Shown one piece after another: positions 36,801 through 48,800 of a stretch of 64,000 bases of DNA. The stretch lies in the NCBI GenBank assembly GCA_964019415.1, contig OZ025877.1, positions 4,105,242-4,169,241 on the forward strand, written 5' to 3'. Positions within the stretch are counted from its first letter, which is position 1. Each line of letters opens with the position of its first letter. Both the position numbers and the translations under genes were made by a program. The notes under the pieces are model-generated. The model was not told the DNA's origin. It saw only the letters and a list, made by a program, of their open reading frames with translations, and made no database searches. Origin of the DNA: Ianthella basta (Eukaryota > Porifera > Demospongiae > Verongiida > Ianthellidae).

Positions 36801-39800
36801 TTATGGTTAGGACTATGTCGCAATGTGAGCCACATCTCTAGTTGTATGAGTGAAGAGGGGCTGCGGGTTCCTGATCACTCTGTGCTTATGTGGGGCTTGT
36901 TGGTAGTTGACTGTACATGTATGGCTAATCGATCGCAAGCAGATGAAGAGTAAGTATCTGGAGATGAGGTGAACTTACCTGAAGGCAATTAGAAGGGTGA
37001 AGAGGTCATACCAGAGGAGTATGCGGGACAAGCTAGAACAAGAACTCAAATGCCCAAAGAAGTTCTGGAAATCAATGAAGATGAATGTTGGTAATGCGGG
37101 GTGTGATCTCCAGGAAGTTTATGACGAAGATGGCAACATTAAGACTAGTGAAGAGGTGGTGAAAGTTTGGAAAGAAACACTTTGCAAAAGTTCTGGGTGA
37201 GAGCAAGAAGGGTACAGTGGGTGATGTGCAGCAAAATGGACGAACCAAGGACATTAATAACTGTGACAGTAATGGGTTGGACTTCAGTGAGAGACTCTGT
37301 CAACCTATCTCTAGAGAGGAGGTTGCTTGGGCTCTGGAAAGGGTGAAGAAAGATGCTGCACCTGGGAAAGATAGGGTGACTGTTGACATGATGTCAGCTG
37401 AGGTGCTGTTCGAGGTTTGGTTTGTGTTGTTTGAGGTGTGTTGGGAGTTTGGGATGGTACCAACAGTGTGGAGAGAGAGCCTGGTTGTACCTGTTCCAAA
37501 GAAGCGATCAAGGGTTATGTGTGACACAAACACATACCGAGGGTTCTCTCTGATGTCAACGGTGAGTAAGGTTCTATGTATGATCCTGAATGCTAGGCTG
37601 TCTGATGTGGCTGAATAAAGTGGGCTGATTGCAGAAGAGCAATTACGGTGGGTTTTGCAAACAATGGGGATGCAGGGACCAGGTATTGACATTGGTGTTG
37701 TTGGGGCAAATTGAGATGGCAAAGGCAGCTAAAGGTATGGTGGTGGTGTTCATTGACTTTACAAAAGCTTATGACAAGGTGGACCGAGTGAAGCTGTGGG
37801 GCTGTTTGGAGCAGCTGGGCATAAATGATAGATATAGGGTGAAGGTGAATGACAAGTTAAGTGAAGAGTTCAACGTAATTAGCACTGTGTTGAGACAGAG
37901 CTGTGTTCTTTCGCCTTTGCTGTTTTCCTTGTACATTAATGGTGTAGTGACAAGGTTACGTGAAGGGAAGTGTGGTGACCATGTGGCAGTGATACGGTCC
38001 CGGGTCTGCTTTTGCTGATGACACTTCCTTGATTGCATCTGACAGAGATGGGTTGAAGAGAAACATGGGTGTTGTGGTTAAGTGGTGTGAAGAGTGGGGG
38101 GTGAAGATCAATGTGGGAAAATTGGGCATAATGCATATGAGGAAGAAGGCAGTAGAGAGATGTGAGATGGAGTGTCTGGTGCACAGAGAAGTGATTCCAA
38201 TGGTGTCTAGCAATAAGTATTTAGGGTGTGTTGTAGATAAACACTTGGAGCTCGAAGAGATGGTGGAGGGAAAAGCTGCTGCTGGGAGGAGGGCACTAGC
38301 TATAGGTGCTTGGATGCACAGGTGTAAGGCAGACGTTGGTGATGTTGGTGTAGGTATGTTTAAGAAGCTGAGCGATGTTGTATGGGGTTGAAATCTGGGG
38401 ATGCACAAGAGGTCTGGAGGCAATAGAACAAGTACAAATGCGCGCCTTCTGCATGTTCATTGAGGTGGGTACCTTACACCCAAACGTATCATTGACGATG
38501 GAGTTGGAATCTCTACCAGTAGTGTGGGAGGCAAGAGTGAGGTGCGTGCAGTTCTGGTATAAGGTGTTGACAAGTAAGATATATGAAGGCAGACTTGAGA
38601 CATTAAGATGGCAGTGAAATGTGGTAGGGAAAGCTGGATGAGAAGCATTGGCAGGTGTATTGGTAGATTTGGGTGGCAGGACATGAGTGGTGGCGTGGTC
38701 AGGGAGCTGTCAGAGACGGAAGTGAAATGTATGTTGCTGAGTGTGGCTTGGAGAAATGTAAAGGACGGAAGGAGGAAGAAAGTGCACGAAAAGTCAAAGT
38801 TGTTTATGATAAAGTTGATGGGGAAGTGTGAGGCGGAGTCGAGTTGTGCATTGTTGAAGTCAAAGGCTGAAAGGAGGATGATGTTCAAGTTGAGGGGTAG
38901 AACAGCAGCTTTCCAGATTGAAATGGGAAAGTGACATGGGATGAAGAGAGAGGAGAGGGTATGCAATTGAGGAATGTGACAGTGGGGAGATGGAGGATGT
39001 ATGCCATTGGCTTTTGCAGTGCTGTGTGCATGGCACCATCTCAGGTAGCCTCTTCTGGAGAAGGGATCAAAGGAGGAGTTTCCAGCAAAGAGCGTTGGAG
39101 AGAGAACAGCCCTTCTGTAATGTATTGTATCAATACCTATCGTATACTGTCTATTATGAGCTCTATGTGGTCAGCTAGGATCAGTTAATGCCTATATAAT
39201 ACATGTTATCAAGCAATCTGTCACGCCCTATATTAAGATTGACCCCAATGTTTTCTTTATGTGGTACTCATCTGTGTCTCTGCATTTCCCATGATGCATT
39301 ATGTCTGCAGTCTGTCTATACATTGGACCATGATGCGTCCTAGTGTCTATTGGCATGGTGCACTTTAATAATATTGAATTGAATGAACCAGATTCAGGTG
39401 GCTGTGTAGCCTAAACTAGTTTACACTGCTTTGTGTGAGGCAATGCACCTTTGAAACATTTGTGATCATTATTTTGACTGATATATTATATATTCATAGA
39501 CTTAATTGAGTGTTGTTTTACTTTGTACTGTTTGTAGCTTTTCCATTTGTATCAATGGTAATGCCTAGCACAAATCCAGCATGATTCTACCTGTACCCGC
39601 ATACACTTCTTCATTATTTATTCATCACTTCCACCTACCTTCCTACACACATCCGCACACCACCTGATAGCTTGGTCTATATCCCTTGCATCTTCTGTAT
39701 ATTCCGCTAGATGATCTCTCTTACGTCAGCAATCTTAAGTTTCTTGCTTGATGCAAAATTAATTCATCACTTTCTCTACATTTTAGTGTACTTTGTGGTG

Positions 39801-42800
39801 CAAGAATAATTCCGTCATGAGCATGATGCAGTAGTGGTATTGTTTCTTCAGATTCTCACTATCTGATGGAACTGTCAGCAAGCTGTAGTGTGATTATGCC
39901 ACTGTCTCTTTCGTCATAATTATGCTCAGCTCCATCACAAGTTCAGATCACCAGAGTCTCCCGAAGTGTTCACTCTGGATCTGCTGCTCTGACAGTTTCC
40001 TGGACAGTACCTGCCAGTGATCTTCCCATTACTGGATATCAGATCTCTTACAGATTAGGCAGTAGCAGTTCCTATGGCAGTGCACAAGCCCTAACTGCTT
40101 CAACAAGGACCTACATAATCACCAACTTACAACCAGGCACTCTGTACTGGGTCAGAGTGAGGGCAGTGTCTGCCATCGGACAGGGGGGATATGGGATGCA
40201 GTCAGAGACTACTTATTCACGTGAGAATGACTACAGTTAAATTGGTTCCCTTCCCAATGTCAGTCAAGCTAACAGCTATTCTTTATTGTGTACTAGGCAA
40301 TTTATGATACCTAATTCACATAGCAAATTCAGTGTATGGATTGAGGGAGTCATGCAATGTATGCATTTTGTTACAAGTGCATGCATGTCCATGTAATCTT
40401 CTTGTGCGCAAGCAGAAACCCACTGGTAACAGATTCTCGATGAAGACACAACTGTTAGTGATCAATCAAGAATGTATTAATAATGAAATATAATGCAGGA
40501 CATTTCGACCTAGAGTTTTGTCCACTGCGTTCAAGTTAAGGAGTGAGGTGAGAGGTACTTATAACATTAATGTGATGACATAACCAACTCTCTAGTACAC
40601 AGAATAGCTTTGATCTGATAGGTTAGTTACAAAAACAAAAGTGAACAACTGCAAGAAATTAAGGGATTGTCTGCTGAAAGTGACCATCAAACATTGGCTA
40701 CTATAATGTGTCATGCAGCTGTGTGCCATACACTGCAAAGACTGTACTCTGCTTAAACATGCTCTATCCTAACATGGAAGGACCACAAGCATTGCTCCAT
40801 TGCAAACACAGTCATTATTGACGGTGTGATTTGCTAGTGCTAAATAGTACATAATGTCTTATCTAACTATATAAACCACATAGGAAATATTTTCACAGTT
40901 CATTTTGCAAAATCCTGTATAATGTTATGTAGCAAAGTTTCACTGATTCTATATTTCATGGTTTAGCTACTTCATGTATGAGAATATGTAGCGGGCATGT
41001 TGAGAGGAATGCGCACAATTCCAGCATCTAGTTAGAATATCACATTTACCACGGAGTCTGGTATTCCAAATTATTTTGTAGATTCCCTTTTTGCCATACA
41101 TATCTAGCACAAGAGAACAGCAATTAGTACAAATGCCAGGTTCTTTCTGACACTACATTTATCTTAGCCACATAATTATATAATACGTTTTTACAAATTG
41201 TATTCAGAGGAAATGGAACTTCAGGTATTATGCATTGGCTTTGATTGTTCACTCCGCGTGCACTAATTTTTCCAAATATAGATAGTAATAACTTGAATAC
41301 CTTTGCAAGCACGAACAGGTCAATGATGTGTCTCTATGTGATTCTCTGACTCTCTCTCTATGATCACTCACCAAAACAGTTGTGTTTCAACCCACTGATA
41401 ACAGTGTAGCAGTAGTGGCATTGAGTGAAGTTGGTAAGGTTCGAGTCAATTGGAGGACACCTAGTTTGGGATCAGGTCGAATCATCAATGGCTACTCAGT
41501 GCAATACAGCAGAGCAGGCACCTCTTCTTACACCACTCGCTCAGTGTCGGGATCAAGCACAACCTCATACACCATTAGCAACCTCAATCTTGGTACAGTG
41601 TATGAAGTGAGAGTTGCATCAGTTGGCCCACTTGGACTGAGTGGATACTGCTGTGGGAGTGGGAAACAAGTTGTGACTTACAACTGTGAGTTTGCACTGT
41701 GATAGAAGCAACCTAAAAGCGTACTGGTGATCCAATTTTTCAGTACTGGTAGACCTTGAGATAAGTAGTGAAATTTTCAAGTTTAAAGCCGAAAGCACTC
41801 TAGGCTTAGTAAATACAAGCTTTTAGAAATTGTGTTTTCTGCATGCATTACATAGGCAAGGGGGCACCCTTGCCCCTTTCCTACGTAATGTGTGGGAAAA
41901 CGTGTCAAATTTAAAAACCAAGCCAAACATGCTTTTGGCTTCAAACTTTCACTACTTACCACAAGGAATACCAGTGCTGAAAAATTAGATCACTAGCATG
42001 CTTGGAAAATTTAGGTGGGCTCTATTTGGAATTATGAATAGGTGACATTAAAAGTAATGGATGATTTTGATTGGTTAAATGATCAAATTCCGAACCATAG
42101 ACTGGAACTCCACCCGAAAGGCAGGTATTCAGCTAGTTCGCACAACATTTCAGTGCATGGATCAAGGGAGTCATGCAATGTATGTTACTTAAAGTGGGCT
42201 AGGAGTGCTTTACGCGATTTATGGCTCGAGGTGTGGGGGTCGAGTTGCTGATAAAGCACGAGGCGAAGCCGAGTGCTTTATCACGCAACGAGACCCCCAC
42301 ACCGATGTGCCATAAATCGCGTAAAGCACTCCTAGCCCACTTTAAATGATATAGAGTGACTTGCGTGGGAGGATCAAAGGAATTTTGAGTACTTTATATT
42401 GAGTAATCTTGCAGAGTGCTTTATGGCCGTTCTTTATGGAAGTTAAAGAACGCTAGGTGAGCCATAAAGAACTCTAGCGAGAAACGCAAGCACTCAAACT
42501 TCCTCCTTGCGCTTTTAAGGGTGGATTCTGTCCAGTGTGGTCTGACTGAGACCGCGAATTACAAAGTTACTTTTCATTTCTGCCGAAGTGTGACCTCGCC
42601 GCTCCGTAAGTTAAAGCCTAGCCTGCCACCCATCCTTTGCTTCTGAAAGGCGGCAACAAGTGCTTTAATGGCAGAGAAAGAGTGCTTCGCTAGTCCTTTT
42701 TGCGGTTCTTGAACTGGCAGTCCGAGCGGGCATCTGCGCACTAGCTAGCTAGCTAGCTAGCCAAACGGATAGTAACAACGGCAGGAAGTAGTTGTTCTTC

Positions 42801-45800
42801 TGCGATGCTAAAAAGAACATAGCGCAACTCAGACTTGTTCCATTAAGGCGCATTGAGAGTCTTCTTGCCAGTGAAGGACCGTTTTCGCCTGTTACTGCTA
42901 CAGCTACTCGCTTCACTCTATCCTTCTGACCAGAATGCGAGGTAAGTTTGAATGGAGTCAATCAATCGGATTACAGATGACGCAATGGAATCAGCCAAAT
43001 ATGGCTTGCAGATGACGCAATCGGAAAATGGAAGACTGAAGGCCGACCGTCCGCCCGCGCAAGTCACTCTATATGTATTTAAAGTACATGCACCTATATG
43101 TAATACAGGAAAAAGAGTGAGGTGAAAGCTGGCTACTTATAACAGTGTAAGGTGATGACATCACAGATTCTCTAGTACACAAAATGCTTTTATCTCATTG
43201 CATGGTTATGTATATGCAAAAGCAGAAATATGCAAGTGTAAGGAAGTTGCTGAAAAGTTACCATCAGACATAGGCTACTACTAATGGGTCTGCCGTATGC
43301 CAGTCACTGCAAACACTCTACACTGGACATGCGCCATCTTGACACTGTAAAGTACCACAAGCATTATTCTGTTGGCTACATAATCAATTGCCAGTATGTT
43401 TTACTACGAGTAAGTGCATGGCAAGTCATGTCCCCCACTAATTATGAAAACTATAATTATAGGAAATTTGTTATGAGACATCTTGTTTTGCAAAATCTGT
43501 ACAATTGTCATGTAGCAAAATGTCACTGTTCCTATATGTTGCAGTTTAGCTACATCACACGCAAGAACTTTTGCAGGCAGAAATTAATGAATTTTCTGTT
43601 TTTCTTTAATTATTCACCTAAACAGATGTGCCTACACCCACTGATGCTAGCATAGCAGTAGTGGCATTGAGTGAAGCCGGTAAGGTCAGAGTCACTTGGA
43701 GCACACCTAGTTTGGGATCCGGTCAAATCATCACTGGCTACTCAGTGCAGTACAGGAGAAGGGGCACCTCTTCTTATACCACTCGCTCAGTGTCTGGCTC
43801 TAGCACAACCTCATACACCATCACCAGCCTCAGTCTTGGTACAGTGTATGAAGTGAGAGTTGCATCAGTTGGCCCACTTGGACTGAGTGGATACTGCTGT
43901 GGGAGTGGGAAGCAGATTGCAACTAACAAACGTGAGTGTAATGTGCCAAAAGTAGAAGCAGTGGTTAGATCACACTTTGCTGGCTAAATGTGTTCATTGT
44001 GTGAATGAGGATGTTACAATTTCAGTCAAGGTTTTGTAAGGCACAGCTAAAGTTGAGTGTGCTATGGAACTGAGGATCAATTGCATAATCAAAATGTGCT
44101 CATAGATAAGCAAGCAGCCACCTAAACGTGTTGTAAGACTTAGTGTTTCAGGTGCCTTTCACCCAATGATATGTAGGATACAGGTGTCTAAAATAGTTTA
44201 TACTGCTTTGATTTAATTCTGTGCAGCAATGTAATACTTTGAACACTTATCGATAATAATATTATTGTGGCAGATATAGATAGAGCCTGCTAGCTATAGC
44301 TAGTCTGGTCATCTATATATTTCAATGTTTAGTATTATCGTCTGCATATGTAAGAGTCATGCATCCTTGAACATTCTCAGACAACTGGATGGATAGCTAG
44401 TCATACCTTTCAAAATTTTTATGGGTGAGCTCCCTGTCCTCAACATGTTCACATAACACCTCTGGTGAATTGAAAGCTGTTTCACTTCTGCAAGGCTTTC
44501 TTTTGTCGGTGCACACTGCATGCCACCAGGAGACAATCTCTTTCAATCATGGAGCACACCTCAATGTATGAGAAAGACTACTGGGTTTCTCATTGAATTG
44601 GTCATACTGTGACATGACTCTATCTAGTACAGGACCTCAGCAGAAAGCTTTACCAACTTGTAATCCGAGATAGAATTCCTCCAACACATAATTCATAATA
44701 TCTTGCTGGAAAAGAGTGCTTGGTATTGGTGCAGAACACAGGATGTATACAGTGCAACTTATCTGACACATGCATCTATAAAGCATTACCAAGCAAATAC
44801 GAAACAGTGCAGCATTGACTGTATGTGTAATAATTACTATAATATTATATATTAAATAGAAATGCATGATGTGATTCATATTACTGTTTTCATGCAATGG
44901 CTGAAGGCCACATGATCAGATGTAATTGTGTTTGAATTAACAATCTTACTTTTAATTAACGTGACACACATTTAGATGTTCAGGAATTATATTCCTTCAA
45001 TTCTGGATGGAACATCACAAAATGTGATAGGATTACGATGTGGCTTAGTGTGAATAGCTTTGCTGAGCTGAAATTTGGTTTAAAGTCATTCTATTCGCTT
45101 GCTCTTGCCACTTTTACGGTTGCCGCCATAGGGAAAACAACGTGTCTTGTTGTGCACAAACTCCTCTTTCTATTTTCCACCAACCGTCACCAAACTTGGA
45201 AGAGTATATCATGGCAGTCTGGAGGGTGACCTAAGGTAGATAGCGGCTTCGCCACTGGACTCCTTTATACTAAATAAATTAACATGTGTATTATGGAGTT
45301 TTACGGAACGAGCCCTACAGAATGCTCCCAATTAAATGGACGGGTTTGATTGGTAAACCACTCAAATTATGAACCATAGACTGGGAAGCCACCCAAAGGG
45401 TTGGTATTCAATAATCAATAATCACTCATCACGAAATGTTTAATCCCCCATGCGAGAGGTCACCCTGAATGCAAGCATGAGTTTTAATGGACAGAGCTGA
45501 ATGTACATGTCTATACCAGCATAAATTACATTACAATTAGCACTTATTATGTATGCTAGTCTAGGGCGGGTATTCAGCTAGTAATTTTGAAAGCTCTTGC
45601 TTTCGGTATAATTGCTTATGTTTGTATAAGACACTACAACTACAAAGTGCATGATTCAGCTACTGAAGCTCAGGTTCTTGCTGTTTCAAAGGGCCACGGT
45701 GCTATACATTGGCTCCTAATTTAGAAAAAAGAAGATTAAGAAATTCCAGTCTTTGAACATTAAAATTAGATAGTGAAGCATTGTCTGTTTGCTTGATTGA

Positions 45801-48800
45801 ATAAGTTGCATTAATATAATTGGTGCAGTTTTCCCATACTGCAATAATGTAGCACTATTCTGATAATCTCCTTACTAGGGTCTTGTGGCACACCGAACAT
45901 TTTGCTGAACGGATTGAGAAATATCTCTAGCACCACTGCTGGGGGTACAGTCACTTACACCTGTAACACAGGGTACAGACTGACTGCAGGTAGCTCTAGT
46001 AGGACATGTCAGGAAGATGGTCTCTGGTCAGGGAGTCATCCAACATGTTCAGGTAACATTAATCAAAATTGCTAACCATAAATTTGGACAGTCAATACAA
46101 TTCTGTTTCTTTTATACACTGCATTGCATGAGAGTGAATGCTAATAGTATGCAGCCCATGAATACATTGTACTATATCAGATGTCACACTTGTGACGTCT
46201 ATTTAGGAATGTGCCCTATAAAAATGGCATCTCCAATCTTAATGCATTAGCTGCAACGAAACTGGCCAAACGGTGGTGGCAAAGATCAATTAAAGGCCAT
46301 GGATAGGATGTGGATGCATGGACCCAATGTCTAGCTAATTAGTCCCATGTAGCTGCAAAGAAATTAGGAGTGCAGAGTGAACTTAGCAGAAATGTGGTTT
46401 ATCATGCTGGCCACTCCTAAATCCTTAGTAATTCTAAAGGAATTTTTGTACACTAGTAGCATATAATAGTTCAGTTCGTTTGTTTGTCTGTTCGTTCGCG
46501 ATTTGGGCAAACACTACTGCACAGGATGCTACCAAACTTCAGGGCTTATAAAGTAGGGCTCCAAAAGTGTCTTCCGTGTCCCTCTGTCAATTGCCCGTCT
46601 TGCAGTTTTTGAAGATATATCTTTCAATTTCCGTTTTCGTTCACGATTGTCGGCTATTTTATTAATTATCACACTCTTGACTTCTGGTTAGTGGACGTTT
46701 TGATTCGCTGCCGTCAAATGATTGAATTTATAACTCGGCCGTCGTTATAGCAGCTACCCTCCGTTGCTGACAGCACAGATTCTTCGAATCAGCTTGGGCC
46801 CGACTCGCTGTTGTGCGACTCGCCAAAGCAGAAGCCCGCCGAAGGCGGGCGCCTAGCTGGTGTACTATAGGTAGCTACATATTACGCTACTGCTTGCAAA
46901 TGAAATAATTATTAAATAATTGATTGTGATAAAGCTATCTGTACATGTCCAATCCGCAAATTCGGTTGTACTAAAAGTTGTATGTATCTCCTTTCTCAGA
47001 AATACTTCCAACCATAGTTGGCTTTAAAGAATCCTATGTGCAAGTGCGGAAGGAAATTGGAGGAGTATTGATCTGTGTAGTGAGAAGGAGGAACCTGTAC
47101 CGTAATGATAATATCACTGTGGTTACTTTGCAACAAGCAGAGGGGAGGGACCTATCTGTAGGTATGTAGGCAACAAGCTTTATGTTGACAAAGTATGTAA
47201 TTGATGTATTGTATATGATTGCATTGTACATAAATCTGCAGATTTGTGATAAATTTTCAAATGATAAATATGCATAATTATACTCATTCAATGTGCATAG
47301 ATACAATACACAGTCTAAACAAGCTAGTGATGTAATATTTAGACCACAGTTGGCAGAGCATTAAGCAAGCTGTTTAATCTAGTAAGCGCTTAAAGGTCAA
47401 GGTTATGCAATGCGCGAGCTGAAGGCGAGTGCATTATGCAGCTGCGATCTTTGTTGGTCATCCGAGAGCGCTAAATTTAAATAGCTCAATGCCTACCAAT
47501 GTGGTCAGAAATGTTTTAATGCTGACCACATGACATCCATGCAATGAGATTCAGAGGAACCATTTTCGAACGTGTTGTTAATAGTGTATAATAATTCGCT
47601 CAGTTCAGTGGAAGAGACGTTGTGCTCACTCAATTCGTAGCCCCACAGAGCTCAACACTTCGGACAGCCATCAGATTTCTCTTGTGAACTTTGCAAGACT
47701 TTCCTAACTTTCAGGGCTTTGCCACATCTCCAGCCGACATCTCCACTAGGGTAGCAGCAGCAAGTGCTCAGCTAGCAGTTTCTCCATTCTGGAAACAGCA
47801 AAATTCAACTCCATTTGCTGCATGCGCCTATCTCCATCACGTGGACTTCTTCTGTTTGGTGCAAATGCAAAATGCTGGTGGTAGGCTTTTGCTCTTTGAT
47901 ACAGTTGTGGAAAGGCCAGCGCTGACTGGCTTCCTATTCAAAAGAGCGTCATTCAGTGAGAACTGAGTAAACCGGATTGCTTTTGGATAGCAAGCTCAGT
48001 ATACCTAGGCCTGGAACGGGTACATGACATTGTGCATTAACCCTTAGGTGCAAATGATGAGTTTACACATAATTAATTTGTATACACGTAAGCACGAATG
48101 ACGAGTTCACTCGTCATAGAAATTGGCACAGTTTAAGAGCTGGTTCCTTTTGCAGCTACAAACCTTCAAGCAGACTGCCTTGCTCAGAGGGCCTGCAGCA
48201 GTGGCTGGACCTTACCTGGCTTGCTTTTCCTGTCTTCTTGTAGTACCCACGACTGTTTTTCACATAACCTTTAGTTTGAAATGGAAGTTTGAGTTCTTTG
48301 CATTACGTCATCAATCCTACAAAGCACATGTATCGACCGTGTATATTTTATCCCCTTTTCAAGAGCAGGCATTGAAGAAACAGAAGTTTTGTCAGCAAGA
48401 ACGGGAGCTAAGGAAGAACAGAACAATGTCTTTACTTTGTTTTCTTGCTGGGACTGTACGATTTTTTCTGTATTCATCAGAAATGTTTCTAAGATGACGG
48501 TCTTAGCTATGTAACTAGCTATAGTAACATATTACGGTTTGCGCAGCAGTTTGACGCAACATAATCGCTCAATGAGCTTGCACGGCAGCTCTGTATGACC
48601 CTTTCCATTCACATTTCTTTCATCTGCTGTAGTCCCTGGAAACATCACTGCAACTGTCACGTTCAACGTTGGAGCAATAGAAGCTTGTTTCATATTCAGT
48701 TTTGCTGTCCATGGGGACATATTGGATACTCATGAGCAATTCCAGTTGATGATTGTGAATAGTACAAATAGAATTGAAGTTGAACAAGGCTCAAAAAGCA

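Larger units (their letters stand above)
36214..39929. other. Intron 9 with a MITE and a LINE
   Basis: 3.7 kb. Its first part (36290-36440) resembles the start of intron 12 (43995-44170), for example GGACTGAGGATCA, so exon and intron were duplicated together. It contains a MITE at 36456-36741 and a LINE remnant at 36900-39180. Confidence 0.65.
41686..43625. other. Intron 11 with two foldback elements
   Basis: 1.9 kb with foldbacks at 41718-42003 and 42191-42343 (listed separately), a TAGC tandem run at about 42741-42762, and a CpG-richer stretch at 42500-43060 with no supported exon. Confidence 0.6.

Noticed and set aside
42749..42961. Minus-strand 70-codon frame in a CpG-richer patch
   Set aside because: No splice sites, domain or start context; lies in repeat-rich intron 11.
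47691..48497. Two ~90-125 codon frames in intron 14 as exons
   Set aside because: No acceptor/donor pair of compatible phase and no domain similarity; the two Calx-beta halves join directly across them.
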